DNA of 64,000 nucleotides from Chlorella sorokiniana (taxonomy: Eukaryota > Chlorophyta > Trebouxiophyceae > Chlorellales > Chlorellaceae). The stretch is taken from positions 496,001-560,000 of the forward strand of contig CP084620.1 in the NCBI GenBank assembly GCA_025917655.1, given 5' to 3'. Below, in pieces: positions 34,972 through 46,000 of this stretch (positions within the stretch are counted from its first letter, which is position 1; the number at the start of each line of letters is the position of its first letter). Under the pieces are notes generated by a model. The model was given only the letters and a program-made list of their open reading frames with translations, had not been told where the DNA came from and made no database searches. The translations under genes and the position numbers were made by a program.

Positions 34972-37900
34972 ATGGCGGCGGCAGACTGGCCAGAGCACCT
35001 TGGCAGGCTCTTTGCCAAGAAGGGTGCACCAGCCCTCAAGGCCTCCAAAGCCATCAAGAAGGCGGTCAAAGCTGCTGCCAAACGTAGCGACCAGTCTGCA
35101 GATTCCCTCACGGCAGATTTGCAAGCCTTTTTGCAAAAGTGAGCATGGAGCGGGCTGGGCACGTGCTTGAAAGGCAGGGAAGCATGCTGCACAACATCGA
35201 GTTCACTTTCATCGCAACCGTACATTCATTTCGCTTGCAGAGGAGGTGGGGGTTCCGCTTGGAGGGCAAGCAGATTGTCCAGGCTGCAGCCTCCGGGAAG
35301 GGCGAGCAGGGGGCCCTCCCGACGGTGGTGCAGGCAACCACGCAGGAGGGCCCTGCGCGCAAGAAGCGGAAGAAGAGCCGGGCGGGAGGCTCTGATGACG
35401 CAGACGCACCAGCGGCAGCTGCGCAGGAGCGCGATGCAAGCGAGCCGCAGGGCAAGAAGTCCAAGAAGAAGAAGCGGAGAGCAGAGCCTGAGGGCGCTGC
35501 AGCAGACGAGGCGCCTGCTGGGAAGAAGCAGCGCGGAGTGCCTGGCGTCGTTGCTGCTGCCAACTCTCCTGCGACGGCGGAGGAGGCCGACGGCACAGAC
35601 GGCGCGGCGGCGGAGCAGGAGCGGCAGCGCGGCAGCAGCGGCGACGAGGGCGATGTGGATGTTGCCGACATGCGCTGGAAGGACAACAACCAGCGCGTGC
35701 GGGTGAAGAGCGGGCCGTTCAGCAAGAAGGAGAAGGACACCCTGCGCAAGGCCGGTGCGCAGAGGCGATCTTGTCGGCTGTCGGTGCGGCGAGCACTTGC
35801 CGCCCATCATGCATAGTTGGACCGCAAAGCCCGGGGTGCCCGCAGCTCTCCCCCGGCCAGCCTGCCCCCCGCAGCCCCCCATCCCCCTCTGCCTTCCCGC
35901 TCACAAGCAGCCCAGCCCCTGCTACGCACTCGCCCATCCACGCCCCCGCTGCAGTGGGGGACTACGCCGCCGCCAACGGGCTCAGCATGGACGACCTCAC
36001 CTGGCTGTACACCAGCAGCAAGCGCGGGGACACCAAGGGCGCGTGGACCAAGGTGGGCCGTCGCGCACGGCTGCCAGCCTGTAGGGTGGCCCGGCCGTGC
36101 GGCGCAGCCGTCGCCATTGCCCCCGCGCCTCCCTCCCAATACCTGGCCCACGGCCCTGCAGATTGCTGCGGCCTTGCCCCACCGCACCGTCAAGTCTGTC
36201 TGGTCTTGCGGGACGCGCATGTTCCACGAGGGCAACTACCAGGTGGCTGCCAGTACCGCCAGTGTACTGCCCATGCTGGCCCTGCCGCTTCCCAGACCCT
36301 GTCAGTGCTGCAGCAAGAGACTGTAGCACGCAGCGTGCCGACTTAAGGCCTGGGGTGGGCCCTTGCCTGGCCTAGCCGGGTGCTGCTGGAGCGCAGGTTG
36401 AAACCGCCTGCCACGTGCCTGCAGGGCCGCTGGACGCCCGAGGAGGACGCTCAGCTGCTGCAGCTGGTCAGCGAGCGGGGGCGGCGCTGGACGGAGATCG
36501 GCGGCGCGCTGGGGCGGTACCCTCTGTCCTGCCGTGACCGCTGGCTCATGATTCGGTGCGTCGCGCCGCCGGTGGTGGGATGGAGGCCAGCGCGGCCCAT
36601 CCATACCGCTTGGCACTTTAGGCACCCTCTAGCCCTGCGCTTTTTACCCCGGCCGGCCCTCCTTCTTCAGCATGGGCTGCATCCAGCGATCTGTCGGCGA
36701 CCCCAGAGCCCACTCACGCGTTGCTGCCTCGCCCGCCGTGCCTCCTGCACTCCGGTCCGTCGTGCCGTCACCCTGAGCTGGCCCGCCTGTTGCCCGCCGC
36801 CCCTCTGCCGCCCGCCCTGCAGCCTGGGAGACGAGAAGAAGCAGGGCAGGTGGAACGACGACGAGGTGGAGCGGCTGCGGCAGGCGGTGGGGAGTACCTG
36901 GCGGCGCGCACCACCGCGGAGGCTGCTGACGGCGGCGAGGACGAGCTGACGCTCACGCTGGAGGACATTGAAGGTGAGGATTTGTTATTGTTTTGTGTGG
37001 GGGGTTGGGGGATGGGGGGGGTTGGGGGGCAGGCTGTATTGCCTGCCTACCGTGGGTGGACAGGCAGGCACTGCAGCTAGCGGGAAGCGGCAGCGCGCGT
37101 GGACGACCCATGCTGCGCCCAGGCCATCGCGCGCCCCCTGCCTTCTTGCGCCTGACAGCATCCTCCCCCGCCGCGCCCTCCACGGCTGGCGCTTCAGGCG
37201 CCGCCGAGGCGCCTGCGGTGGGACGAGGACGGCGCCGCCGCCTTCACCGTCAGCCGCCGTGTGGTGCTGGACGACATCGACTGGAGCGTGGTGTCCCAGG
37301 TGGGCCATCCGGGAGGGAGACGAGCGCTGGGCTGGGCTGCGGCGAAGCCGGGAAGGGCCGCTGTTGCTCACCGGCAGGGCAGCGCTGCCCCGGCCGCGCC
37401 CACCTCGGCTGGTCCTCGCGCCTTGCCCCGCCACCTCCGCCCCTTCCTGTGCGGCAGGCGGGCGGGCACCCCCAACGCCCCTCCACCCATCTGGCTGTCA
37501 CACCACGCTGGTCCCTGCCGCAGGCTGTGGGCACCCGCACCAACATCCAGTGCCTGGAGAAGTGGTACACGCAGCTCAGCCCCTCCATGGTGGCCCGCGG
37601 CGAGTGGGGCTCCGGCGACGACCGCCGCCTGCTGCGCGCGCTGTACCTCAGGTGGGGAGCGCTGTGCACGCTGTGCGCGTGTGTCGTCTGGGGTGCTGGC
37701 GTGGGATGGGTGGTGCGTGCTGGGATCCTTGCTGGATGGGAACAGACAGGTGGCAGTGCGCCTGCGCCCGCCCGCCCGGTTGGCTGGGTCGCAGGATGGG
37801 AGGGGCGGCGCAGCCCGCTCGCCCTGCTGTGCGCTCGCTCCTCCGTCATTGTTGGCCCCGCCTTCACCGGAACCTCCCGCGCCCCTTCGCAGCGGTGCTG

Positions 37901-38283
37901 CTCAGGACTTTGACGTGGACTGGGGGCAGCTGGTGCGGGGCCGCAACGCGGCGCAGGCCCGCAGACGCTGGCGGCTCATGGCCAAGGTGGGTCTGGCCGC
38001 CAGGCACCCTCTGCGTGAACGGCCGCCAAACACCCTTGGCGTGAACGGCTGCCAAACCTGCTCCCGCAGTTTAAATTGAGATAACACATTTGTTTATTCT
38101 TTTGTTGCAGCCTGCTGATCGATGAGATTCTTGTTACCGCAGGTGGTGCCCAACCACCGGGACATGGACTTTCCAGAGCTGGTGGAAGCCCTGGTGGATC
38201 GCTACCTGCCGCAGCTGAAGGAGCGCGTGGCGGCGGCCGCCGCGGCGGAGGCGGCGGGGGCGGATGGCGGCGAGGGCGCGTGA
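34972..38283 (+). CDS. multi-Myb DNA-binding protein, DMTF1/REB1/TTF-I-like
   Basis: A nuclear DNA-binding protein with several Myb/SANT repeats, related to animal DMTF1 and to the REB1/TTF-I family that stops RNA polymerase I. It starts MAAADWPEHLGRLFAKKG. A Lys/Ala helix and a long charged region with basic clusters (ARKKRKKSRAGG, KKSKKKKRR) follow as nuclear signals. After RVRVKSGPFSKKEKDTLRKA the exons give LTWLYTSSKRGDTKGAW and LPHRTVKSVWSCGTRMFHEG. Then come a clear repeat (GRWTPEEDAQLLQLVSERGR, WTEIGGALGRYPLSCRDRW) and QGRWNDDEVERLRQAVG. IDWSVVSQ with AVGTRTNIQCLEKWY, and FDVDWGQLVRGRNAAQARRRW, are further repeats. The end is HRDMDFPELVEALVDRYLPQ and an Ala-rich tail. The family is reasonably clear; the target DNA, rDNA or cell-cycle genes, cannot be told. 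Confidence 0.85.
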
Positions 38284-39045
38284 TGGCCCGGACCGATCGC
38301 GCGGGGACACGGGTGCCTCGTGTGCTTGGCATCGCCTTACGCACGGCGGCCTCTTCTCGCGTGGCATGTAACTGCCGACCGCCGCCACCCAGCACATTCC
38401 GCGAAACTCGCTCCTAGCAGCGGCGGCACCGGAGGCTGCTCAAACAAAAGGAGTCGAGCAGGGAGAGGCAGGCACCCTTCACGCATTCATGCACTGCCCA
38501 GGCAGGCAACATGCATGACGGACAGGGTGAAGCGCAACTTTGCGCCCCAGCCCCCAGGTGTTGAGCAAAGCAACGAGTTTTTGTCAAAATGAAGCTGACG
38601 CCTCTGTTTCCCAGACGCTGCCTGTCGTGCTTCCCTCTATGCCGCAGCTGCAGCCTCAGCAGCCGTAAAGGTTGCAGCCACTGCTGCTGTCGCCTCAGCT
38701 GTGATCGCCCGCGCAGTAGAGGTCCCTGCCACCGCCCGCCGCCCCGCTAGGTTGCCGCTCGGAAGGCCGTGAGCTGTCAGCTGTCAACCGCTCATCATGC
38801 TGCGTTGGATGTGCCTGGGCATGCTGCCTGCGGCTGAAAGGTTTTGAAATTTGGTCGCACTGCACTACACCACCTTTGTCCTGCCTACTCCCGCCGGCTT
38901 AACACAAGCATGCATGTGCGCCATGCGCGTCGTAAATAACTCCAACATCGATATTTCTAGTTCAATTGATTGCAAGCATACGCTAACTTCCACCGGCAAC
39001 TAGCTGCTCTTCGAGACTTCCCGTTGGCTTTCAACAACTGGCATA
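38284..39045. other. gap: 3' region of the Myb-like gene and promoter of HGH1
   Basis: The 762 bases between two plus-strand genes hold no coding region I can support. The part from 38900 to 39010 is AT-rich for this genome (cgtcgtaaataactcc, cgatatttctagttcaattg) and probably contains the HGH1 promoter. A run near 38640-38720 of ctg/cag-like codons has stops in all frames. I looked for a tRNA and saw none. Confidence 0.4.
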
Positions 39046-40966
39046 ATGAGCGAACTTGAAGAGCTCATCGATTTCCTATCCGACAGCCGCCCGGCGGTGA
39101 GACGGTGCACTTTGCGGCGGCGACGGCAGTGCCTGGCGTCGCAGAGAGACGCAGGGCAGGCGGTTTGCCAAGGCGGCACATGTGGTCCCTGTTGCAGATC
39201 AAGCAGCACGCCGTGGAGCTGGTGCAGGGGCTGACGGGGTCCCCGAAGGCATCGCGCAGCTGGCCAGGCACGGCGCCAAGCTGCTGCCGCCGCTCTTCCG
39301 CCTTGTGCCCGGGCCCGAGGCGGTGTCTCGGCCCGCGCTGGCCGCCCTGGTCAACCTCTCGCAGGCAGGCACAGGGTTTACACTCATGTGCATCACGTTG
39401 AGCGGGTTCCTTCCAGGGTTGCTGTCAATGAAGCAGCCATGAAGCAGCAGGAAAGCCTGCCACCGGCTGCCTGCCAGCCCACCCACATGCGTCCTTGTCT
39501 GTCCCCCTCCCTCCTATTTGCTGCCTTCAGGAGCCCGGCGTGCAGCAGGAGCTGCTGGCACTCAACGCTGTGGCCCGCTGCATGGACTACATCCGCGAGG
39601 GGAGCTGCCCCGGCAGGAACGACCTGCTTGTCATGGTGCTCGCCAACCTGACGGCGGCGGAGGCGGGGGCGGAGGCGCTGCTGCAGGTGGCACCCGCCTC
39701 GGCCCTGCCCTGTGTAGCGCCCCACCAGCGCGGCGCCATGTCTGCCGCTGGGGGCCGGCTACTGTGTTCTGTGGGGCTGGCATCCCTTGCGACCATGTTT
39801 GAGCAAAGTTTGGGTGCGGTTGTGCAGGTGGGGCGTGGAGCTCTGAGGGGCTCAACGTGTCGGTGCTGATCAAGCTGTTCCTTGAGCCGCTGGCGCCCGC
39901 GGAGCAGGGTGGGCGGGCGCTGGTGTGGGTGTGGGTGGGTGGGTGCGCGCGTGTGGGGCAGCTGGGCCGCGGAGCGGGGCTGCACGCACGCTGCAGCCGC
40001 AGGCAGCGCTGCTGGCACGGCGTCTGCCAAAGGCCGCGAGCTTGAGAGGCGTGCGCCTGCTTCATAGCCACGGCTCTCTGCCATCTTGAAATGCACAGCA
40101 CACACTATAGAGGGCCCTGTTTGCATGGTTGCCCGATGCAGACACGTATGAGCACGTGGCCACCGTGCTCCCCAATGTGACGCGGTTTGCGGCAGGCAGG
40201 CGCCTGCTGCTGCAGCCCGGCCGGGGCCTGTTGCAGGCTCTCGCCTCGCAGCTGCGGTCGCGCAGCGAGCTGCGCCGCCGCGGCTGCGCGGGGCCCTCAA
40301 GAACTGCTGCTTCAGCTGCGAGGCAGACGGCACGGCGGAGGACATTGCCGCCGAGGCAGAGGTGGGCGGGCGCGGGCTGTCCGGCTCACCATCAACGCTG
40401 CCATTAAGTGCAACGCCGCACTGCCAAGCACCCCCCCCCCACACACACACACACACGAGAAGCGCAACCGCTCCCGCCCAACCCCGCCCCAGGAACCGTG
40501 AATAGAATTCATGCTCGCACCTCAGCACCTTGACGTTGACGCGAAATCATGCCCACCCAAGCACCCCGCCGCCATGCGCCCACCCATGCAGGCCGTGTCC
40601 GCCATCCTGGACGTGCTGTGCGGCATCACCGCCAAGGAGGAGGACGCAGCGGTGCGCGAGGCGCTGGCCGAGGCGGTGCTGTGCCTGGCGCGCCACGACG
40701 GCGCGCGGCGGCGCCTGTGGACCGCCGACGCGCCCGCGCTGCTGCAGAAGGGGTATGAGTATGAGGAGAATCCCACCGTGTGCGCCTGCATGGAAGCTAC
40801 AGCAGAGCTGTTCCTGGCAGACGGCTTCCAGCCGGCGGAGGAGCAGAGCGGCCAGGCAGCGGCGGCAGGGGAGGGCGGCGAGGCAGCGGCGGCTGGGGAG
40901 GGCGGCGAGGCAGCGCCCCTGCAGCAGCAGCCCGGCCGCGTGGTTCAAATCGAGGAGATTGACTGA
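39046..40966 (+). CDS. HGH1: HGH1 family protein (armadillo-like eEF2-folding chaperone)
   Basis: HGH1 helps the folding of translation elongation factor 2 with the TRiC chaperonin in yeast; the same cytosolic role is inferred here. Exons give MSELEELIDFLSDSRPA, then IKQHAVELVQGLTGSPEGIA with one base missing in the C run 39241-39244, and LFRLVPGPEAVSRPALAALV. EPGVQQELLALNAVARCMDY, LVMVLANLTAAEAGAEALL and LNVSVLIKLFLEPLAP follow, with another gap at 39830-39833. Next come YEHVATVLPNVTRFAAGRRL, LKNCCFSCEADG and AVSAILDVLCGITAKEEDAA. LCLARHDGARRRLW and GYEYEENPTVCACMEATAEL close the conserved part. The repeated helix pairs and the EENP motif match the family. A Gly/Glu/Ala repeat tail and VVQIEEID precede TGA. 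Confidence 0.92.
40428..40457. repeat. C-run plus CA microsatellite in an HGH1 intron
   Basis: About ten C then eight CA dinucleotides on the sense strand, in the intron between the exons coding for DIAAEAE and AVSAILDV, some 130 bases before the 3' splice site. Confidence 0.8.
40856..40917 (+). repeat. 27-base in-frame tandem repeat in the HGH1 C-terminus
   Basis: Two near-identical 27-base units (caggggagggcggcgaggc and its copy) code for AAAGEGGEA twice. Being a multiple of three, the duplication keeps the frame. It adds a flexible acidic linker before the last residues. Confidence 0.8.
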
Positions 40967-41239
40967 ATGCTGTCGAGCCTGTGTTACGCTGCTTCCTGCG
41001 CTGATTGCCTTGCGACACATGATGGCGTTGCGGCGCAGAAGCGCAGTCACATAGCGCGGCACAGCGTGCCGCAAGTTCAGAAGACAAAGTGCATGGAGTC
41101 GCAGTTTTGGGTGCAGGGAGGGACAAAGCAAGAATGAATCAAGGAACAGAGAGGGGGAGATGGGGAGAAGAAGGTGGCAGGGCAAACAGATCTGGCTTGC
41201 GCCCTGCCTCTAGAGCGGCGGCAGCAGCCACCTGCCATG

Positions 41240-42378
41240 CTACTTGCGTTGGCTGATGCGCGCCTTGAGCGCCGCCAACTGTGCCGCTTTTGCTGTGCGG
41301 CTGTAAGCTGCGGCGCGGCTGGCCGCGGCGCTGCGGGTTGCGGCATTTGCGGCTGGCCTGACGGCCGCGCCGCCATCCCCGGCTGTGCTGGAGTGACGCC
41401 TGGCTGCGCGTACAGCGAGCCTGGGGGCTGCCCTAGCTGCTGCTGCGCGCCTGGCTGCTGCACAGGCTGCCTCTGCTGCTGCTGCTGCTGCTGGGTGGCG
41501 GCTGCTTGCTGCGCGGCAGCGGCCTGCCGCGCGGCCGCCGCCTGCTGCTGCTGCATGAGCAGCAGCTGCTGCCGCTGCGCCGCCATCGCCGCCGCCTGCT
41601 GCTGCTGCGCCAGCGCCTGGGCCTCAGCATGCAGCTGCTGCTGCCGCTGCACCTCCGCAATCGCGCGCTGCTCCGCCTCCACCTTCTCCCTCTTTCGCCG
41701 CTCCTCGTCCGCCGGGCGGTTGCGCTCGGCCACCGCGGCCGCCTGTGATTCCGCCGTCGCGTAGCTCTGCAGCATGAGCAGCGGCAGCTGCGACCGCGCC
41801 AGCGCTTCGTCCTCCGCCCGCCGCACTTTCTTCTCAAGCAGCACAAGACCCGCGCAGTACTCGTTCACTTTGTGCATCACGAGGTCCTGCCAGGCCTCGT
41901 GCCGCGTGGTGGCCAGCCGTGCCGGCGCCGCCGCCCCCTCAGCCTCCCGCGCATCCGTCTGCTGCGGGTCCTCCGCCCCAAACATCTGCATGAATTGCAA
42001 AAGGAAGGCAACACAGGGATGGGCAGGAGAGGGGTGGCAGGTGCAGGCGGGCAGGCGGAAAGCGTCCATGGCGGCGTCCTTCGGCGGCCCTGCTGCGAGC
42101 GTTTCCGCTTGAGCAGCGGCTGCGTCGGCGGCCCTTGTCCTGCTGCACCTCATCCCCCACCCAAAGGCGGCAGCGGGGAGCGGCAGGGGCCGCACGTGGA
42201 AGGGCAGGAGGCGGTCCACGGCGTCCTCGATGTCCTTGAAAGGGGTGGTGTAGTCAGGCGCCGACACCCGGGCACAATCTTGCTCCATCAGCTCCAGCTG
42301 CGCCCGCACCGCCTTCACGTTCCCAGCGCCCTGCGCCGCCCCGCCGCCGGGCGACGGCGCATGCTGCGGGCGCTGCAA
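41240..42378 (-). CDS. GLTSCR1/BICRA-domain protein, Gln-rich (SWI/SNF subunit-like), 5' end incomplete
   Basis: The conserved region reads LELMEQDCARVSAPDYTTPF, KDIEDAVDRLLPFH, then after an intron MFGAEDP and a Trp-Gln-Asp helix (EAWQDLVMHKVNEY) with LVLLEKKVRRAEDEALA. Pro-Asp-Tyr-Thr-Pro-Phe followed by a Glu-Asp-Ala-x-x-Arg-Leu-Leu-Pro-Phe-His box is the core of the GLTSCR1/BICRA domain, found in animal non-canonical BAF complexes and in the Arabidopsis BRM-interacting proteins. A long Gln/Ala/Met coiled stretch with poly-Gln, then Pro/Gln/Ala sequence, follows. With one base allowed in the T run 41288-41291 the protein ends AAQLAALKARISQRK at TAG 41240. An intron ends at about 42366 and the exon with the start codon was not found. 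Nuclear function in chromatin remodelling is inferred. Confidence 0.78.
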
Positions 42379-43054
42379 AGCAAGGCGGATGGCGACGCGG
42401 GGGGCGGGCGGGCATTGAGGCCAACTCGGGCGGCGGTCGAGCGCAGCGCGAAGGGCGGGCGCAGCGAGGCTCAGGAACGTGCGATCGATGCAAGTGGACG
42501 GAAGCGGATGCCCGAACTCGGCTGCTCCTCATCACGAACAGCGCACCTCGACATCACGCTTCCAACGCCCTCGTGCAGCCCTGACAGCCCAGCTGTCCGT
42601 TTCTGACGCGCTGCGCACCGCAGCAGTCCGCGTCAGAGGTGCATGGGACCCCTTAAATGCAGAGGTACAAAAGCTGTCCTGCCCATCAGCAATGCCGGCA
42701 GACAAGCTGTTCCCATGTAATTCCTCAGCTCTGCACATGCCTCCTGCAAGATCACTGTCGTACCTTTGAGGTTTTCAGTGTGCCACACATCCATCACCAA
42801 CTCTTCACCACCCAGCGTCCGAAGGCGTCTGGAGCGCAGGCTTCAACCTTCCTCGACTCACTCTGACAGCCACAACCAGTCACATGGAAACAAGTGCAGT
42901 GGAGCATTGAATGCAGTACCAGCAAGGAAGACCATCGTACAAGCAGGGAACATGGACTGCTGCAGCTTCCGGGGGCAGTGTTTGAAGGGCGGTGCTGCCA
43001 GCGGGCGTCGGTTTGTTGGCGCCGCACGGTGCCGCGGCGTATCGAGCCCTGTCC
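42379..43054. other. gap: 5' region of the GLTSCR1-domain gene and 3' region of the RETICULATA-related gene
   Basis: The missing first exon of the gene at 41240-42378 probably lies in 42390-42750. One minus-strand frame there is open from a TGA near 42533 but has no ATG, so I could not place the exon. The rest, 42760-43054, should be the 3' untranslated region of the neighbouring minus-strand gene. No RNA gene or repeat was seen. Confidence 0.35.
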
Positions 43055-46000
43055 TCACTGCACGCCAGCCCAACGCGCCATGTCGATGAAGTTCTCCCCG
43101 CCAATGATGTTGTTGACGAAGCGGATGGCCAGCGTGGTGAAGTATGCGATCTGGGGGATGCGCCGCGCGATGGTCTGCGGGAGGGGGACGGGGCGAGCGT
43201 GCGTGGATGAACGCGGAGATGAACGCGGAATGCGCAGCAAGTCATCGTCAGGCAGTGCACATGCCAGGTTTGATTCAAGCAGGGAGACACAGAACTATAG
43301 CGGGAGCAGGATTGCACCCAGTCCAGGACGGTGCGGCTGGGGGTGCAAGCACCGGTGCACGCGGCCAAGCAGCGCTGGCGGGGGGATGCAGCGCGGGCAG
43401 CAGGCCCAGCAGGCCCACCTCATCCACTATGCGCTCCAGCCCAAACACAACCTGGTAGCGGGCGTTGGAGGACACGCCCTGCAGCCAAACGACCAGGGGG
43501 AGCAGGCGGGACTTGTGGGGGCGCAGGGCAGCGGAACGGGTCAGCCCTGTAGAGTTCAGGCACAGGCACGGGGCACAGGTCGGCAGGGGCCCGCGGCCCT
43601 GCCTGCGCTGGCCAGCCGGGAGCTCACCATGAACAGGCCCCACACCAGGGCGGTCCTGACCAGCGGCGGCACCGCCACGTCGCTCTCGCTGGTGCCGCTG
43701 TAGTGGCGCTTGAGGCGCATGAGGGAGTTGGCCACGCCCTGGCCGATGAAGCCACAGAAGATGCCAGCTGTATGGGGGGGGGGTGGACGCACAACGAACA
43801 GGTGTGTTTGCAGCGGAGGGGAGAGGGACGGTGGCAGGGCGCACAATGAACAGGTGGGTTCGCAGCGGAGGGGGAGGGACGGTGGCAGGGCGCGCAATGA
43901 ACAGATGGGTTCGCAGCGGAGGGGGGACGGTGGCAGGGCGCACAATCAACAGGTGGGTTCGCAGCGGAGGGGGAGGGACGGTGGCAGGGCGCGCAATGAA
44001 CAGATGGGTTCGCAGCGGAGGGGGGGGACGGTGGCAGGGCGCACAATGAACAGATGGGTTCGCAGCGGAGGGGAGAGGGACGGTGGCAGGGCGCGCAATG
44101 AACAGATGGGTTCGCAGCGGAGGAGGGAGGGACGGTGGCAGGGCGCACAATCAACAGGTGGGTTCGCAGCGGAGGGGGAGGGACGGTGGCAGGGCGCACA
44201 ATGAACAGGTGGGTTCGCAGCGGAGGGGGAGGGACGGTGGCAGGGCGCGCAATGAACAGATGGGTTCGCAGCGGAGGGGGGGGACGGTGGCAGGGCGCAC
44301 AATCAACAGGTGGGTTCGCAGCGGAGGGGGAGGGACGGTGGCAGGGCGCGCAATGAACAGATGGGTTCGCAGCGGAGGGGGCGACGGTGGCAGGGCGCGC
44401 AATGAACAGCTGGGTTCGCAGCGGAGGGGGAGGGACGGTGGCAGGGCGCACAATGAACAGATGGGTTCGCAGCGGAGAGGGGGAGGACGGTGGCAGGGCG
44501 CACAATGAACAGATGGGTTCGCAGCGGAGGGGGGGGACGATGGCAGGGCGCACAATCAACAGGTGGGTTCGCAGCGGAGGGGGAGGGACGGTGGCAGGGC
44601 GCGCAATGAACAGATGGGTTCGCAGCGGAGGGGGGACGGTGGCAGGGCGCACAATGAACAGATGGGTTCGCAGCGGAGGGGGAGGGACGGTGGCAGGGCG
44701 CGCAATGAACAGATGGGTTCGCAGCGGAGGGGGGACGATGGCAGGGCGCACAATGAACAGGTGGGTTCGCAGCGGAGGGGGGGACGATGGCAGGGCGCAC
44801 GATCAACAGGTGGGTTCGCAGCGGACGGCGGCATATCGCTGGCGCCTGCCAGGCTGTGTCCGTTACAGCACATCAGCATTGCGCGCATAACAGGACGGCA
44901 GCACCAGCTCATCGGCGGTACAGGTAGTACCACAAAGGGTGCCCCACACCCACACGCACCCAAGGAGTACTCCAGGCCCAGCTTCACAAACGTGCCGGCG
45001 CGGTCGACAACCGTGAACCGCCGTCCGGGCTGGCTCTTCTCAAACACCGCCGACGGCAGCCGCGCCAGCAGCTTCTTCAGGCCACGGGCGGTTGCTGCGG
45101 GCGTGTGGGGAGCAGCGCCAGCAGGGTGCGCAGTGAGCAGCAGGTTGCAGGATGGCAGGGTGTCGGGCCCCACAGTTAACTACTGCGCTTCTGCTTGTCG
45201 TTAGACCATCACCACGGCCACATGAGCTGCCATCTCATGCCTTGCAGTCCATGTCGTTTCTGCACGCGTGCGCCGTCCCCCCCCCCACACCCCCCCCACC
45301 CCCAACACACACATCAGCACAACACATCCTGTCCTCCCACCCCACACACATCGCATGCACCCCCCGTCGACATGCCGGGCCGCCGCTCACCAGCCTTGGG
45401 GCGGCCGATGAGCGCGGGGGGCCAGCAGCGTGACCAGCACCACGTCCATCACCAGCCCCACCAGCAGGTCTGACAGGTAGAACTCAAACTCGCCCCAGAA
45501 GTCGTCGCCGCGCTTGCGCAGCTCCGCCACCGTGGCGCAGCCTGCGGGCGCGCGGGCGGGTCGGTTGCGTGCTTTGTTGTGCGGGCGCGGCCGTGGAGGC
45601 TGATGTGCGATGAAGAGCGGGGCAGGGCTGCTGTGTAAGCAGCCGCCAGGCATCTGCTGACGGAAGAGTGCGCTGGGAGGGGTCTCGCAGGAGCGTGCTG
45701 CAGGCGCCATGGACTGGAGTCCTCCCGATGCCTGCCGCCCCGCACCCACCTGAATCAATCAGCACCTCAGCGCCGACCTTGAAGAAAAAGAGGCGGTCGG
45801 CGATGAGGCGGTCGCGGAAGATGGGCGCTGAGCGCACCAGCAGCGAGGTGAGCCAGCCGCCGCCCGCCAGGCGCAGGAAGCCCTCGAGCGTGGAGCGGCG
45901 CAGGCCGCCGCCCCCGGGGCCCGCCGCCGCCAAGAAGTCGTCGGGCAGCGACATGCCCTTGGCGGCTGCCATCTCCTGTGCCTGGGAAAGATCCAAGTAC

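Noticed and set aside
38284-39045. A possible tRNA or small RNA gene in the longest plus-plus gap
   Set aside because: No A and B box pair and no cloverleaf-like arms could be found by eye.
43783-44890. Long open frames on both strands through the repeat array (CALPPS/NRWVRSGGG-type repeats)
   Set aside because: They arise because the unit has no stop in several frames and G-run length changes shift between them. The array lies between clear splice sites of the DUF3411 gene and codes for no domain.
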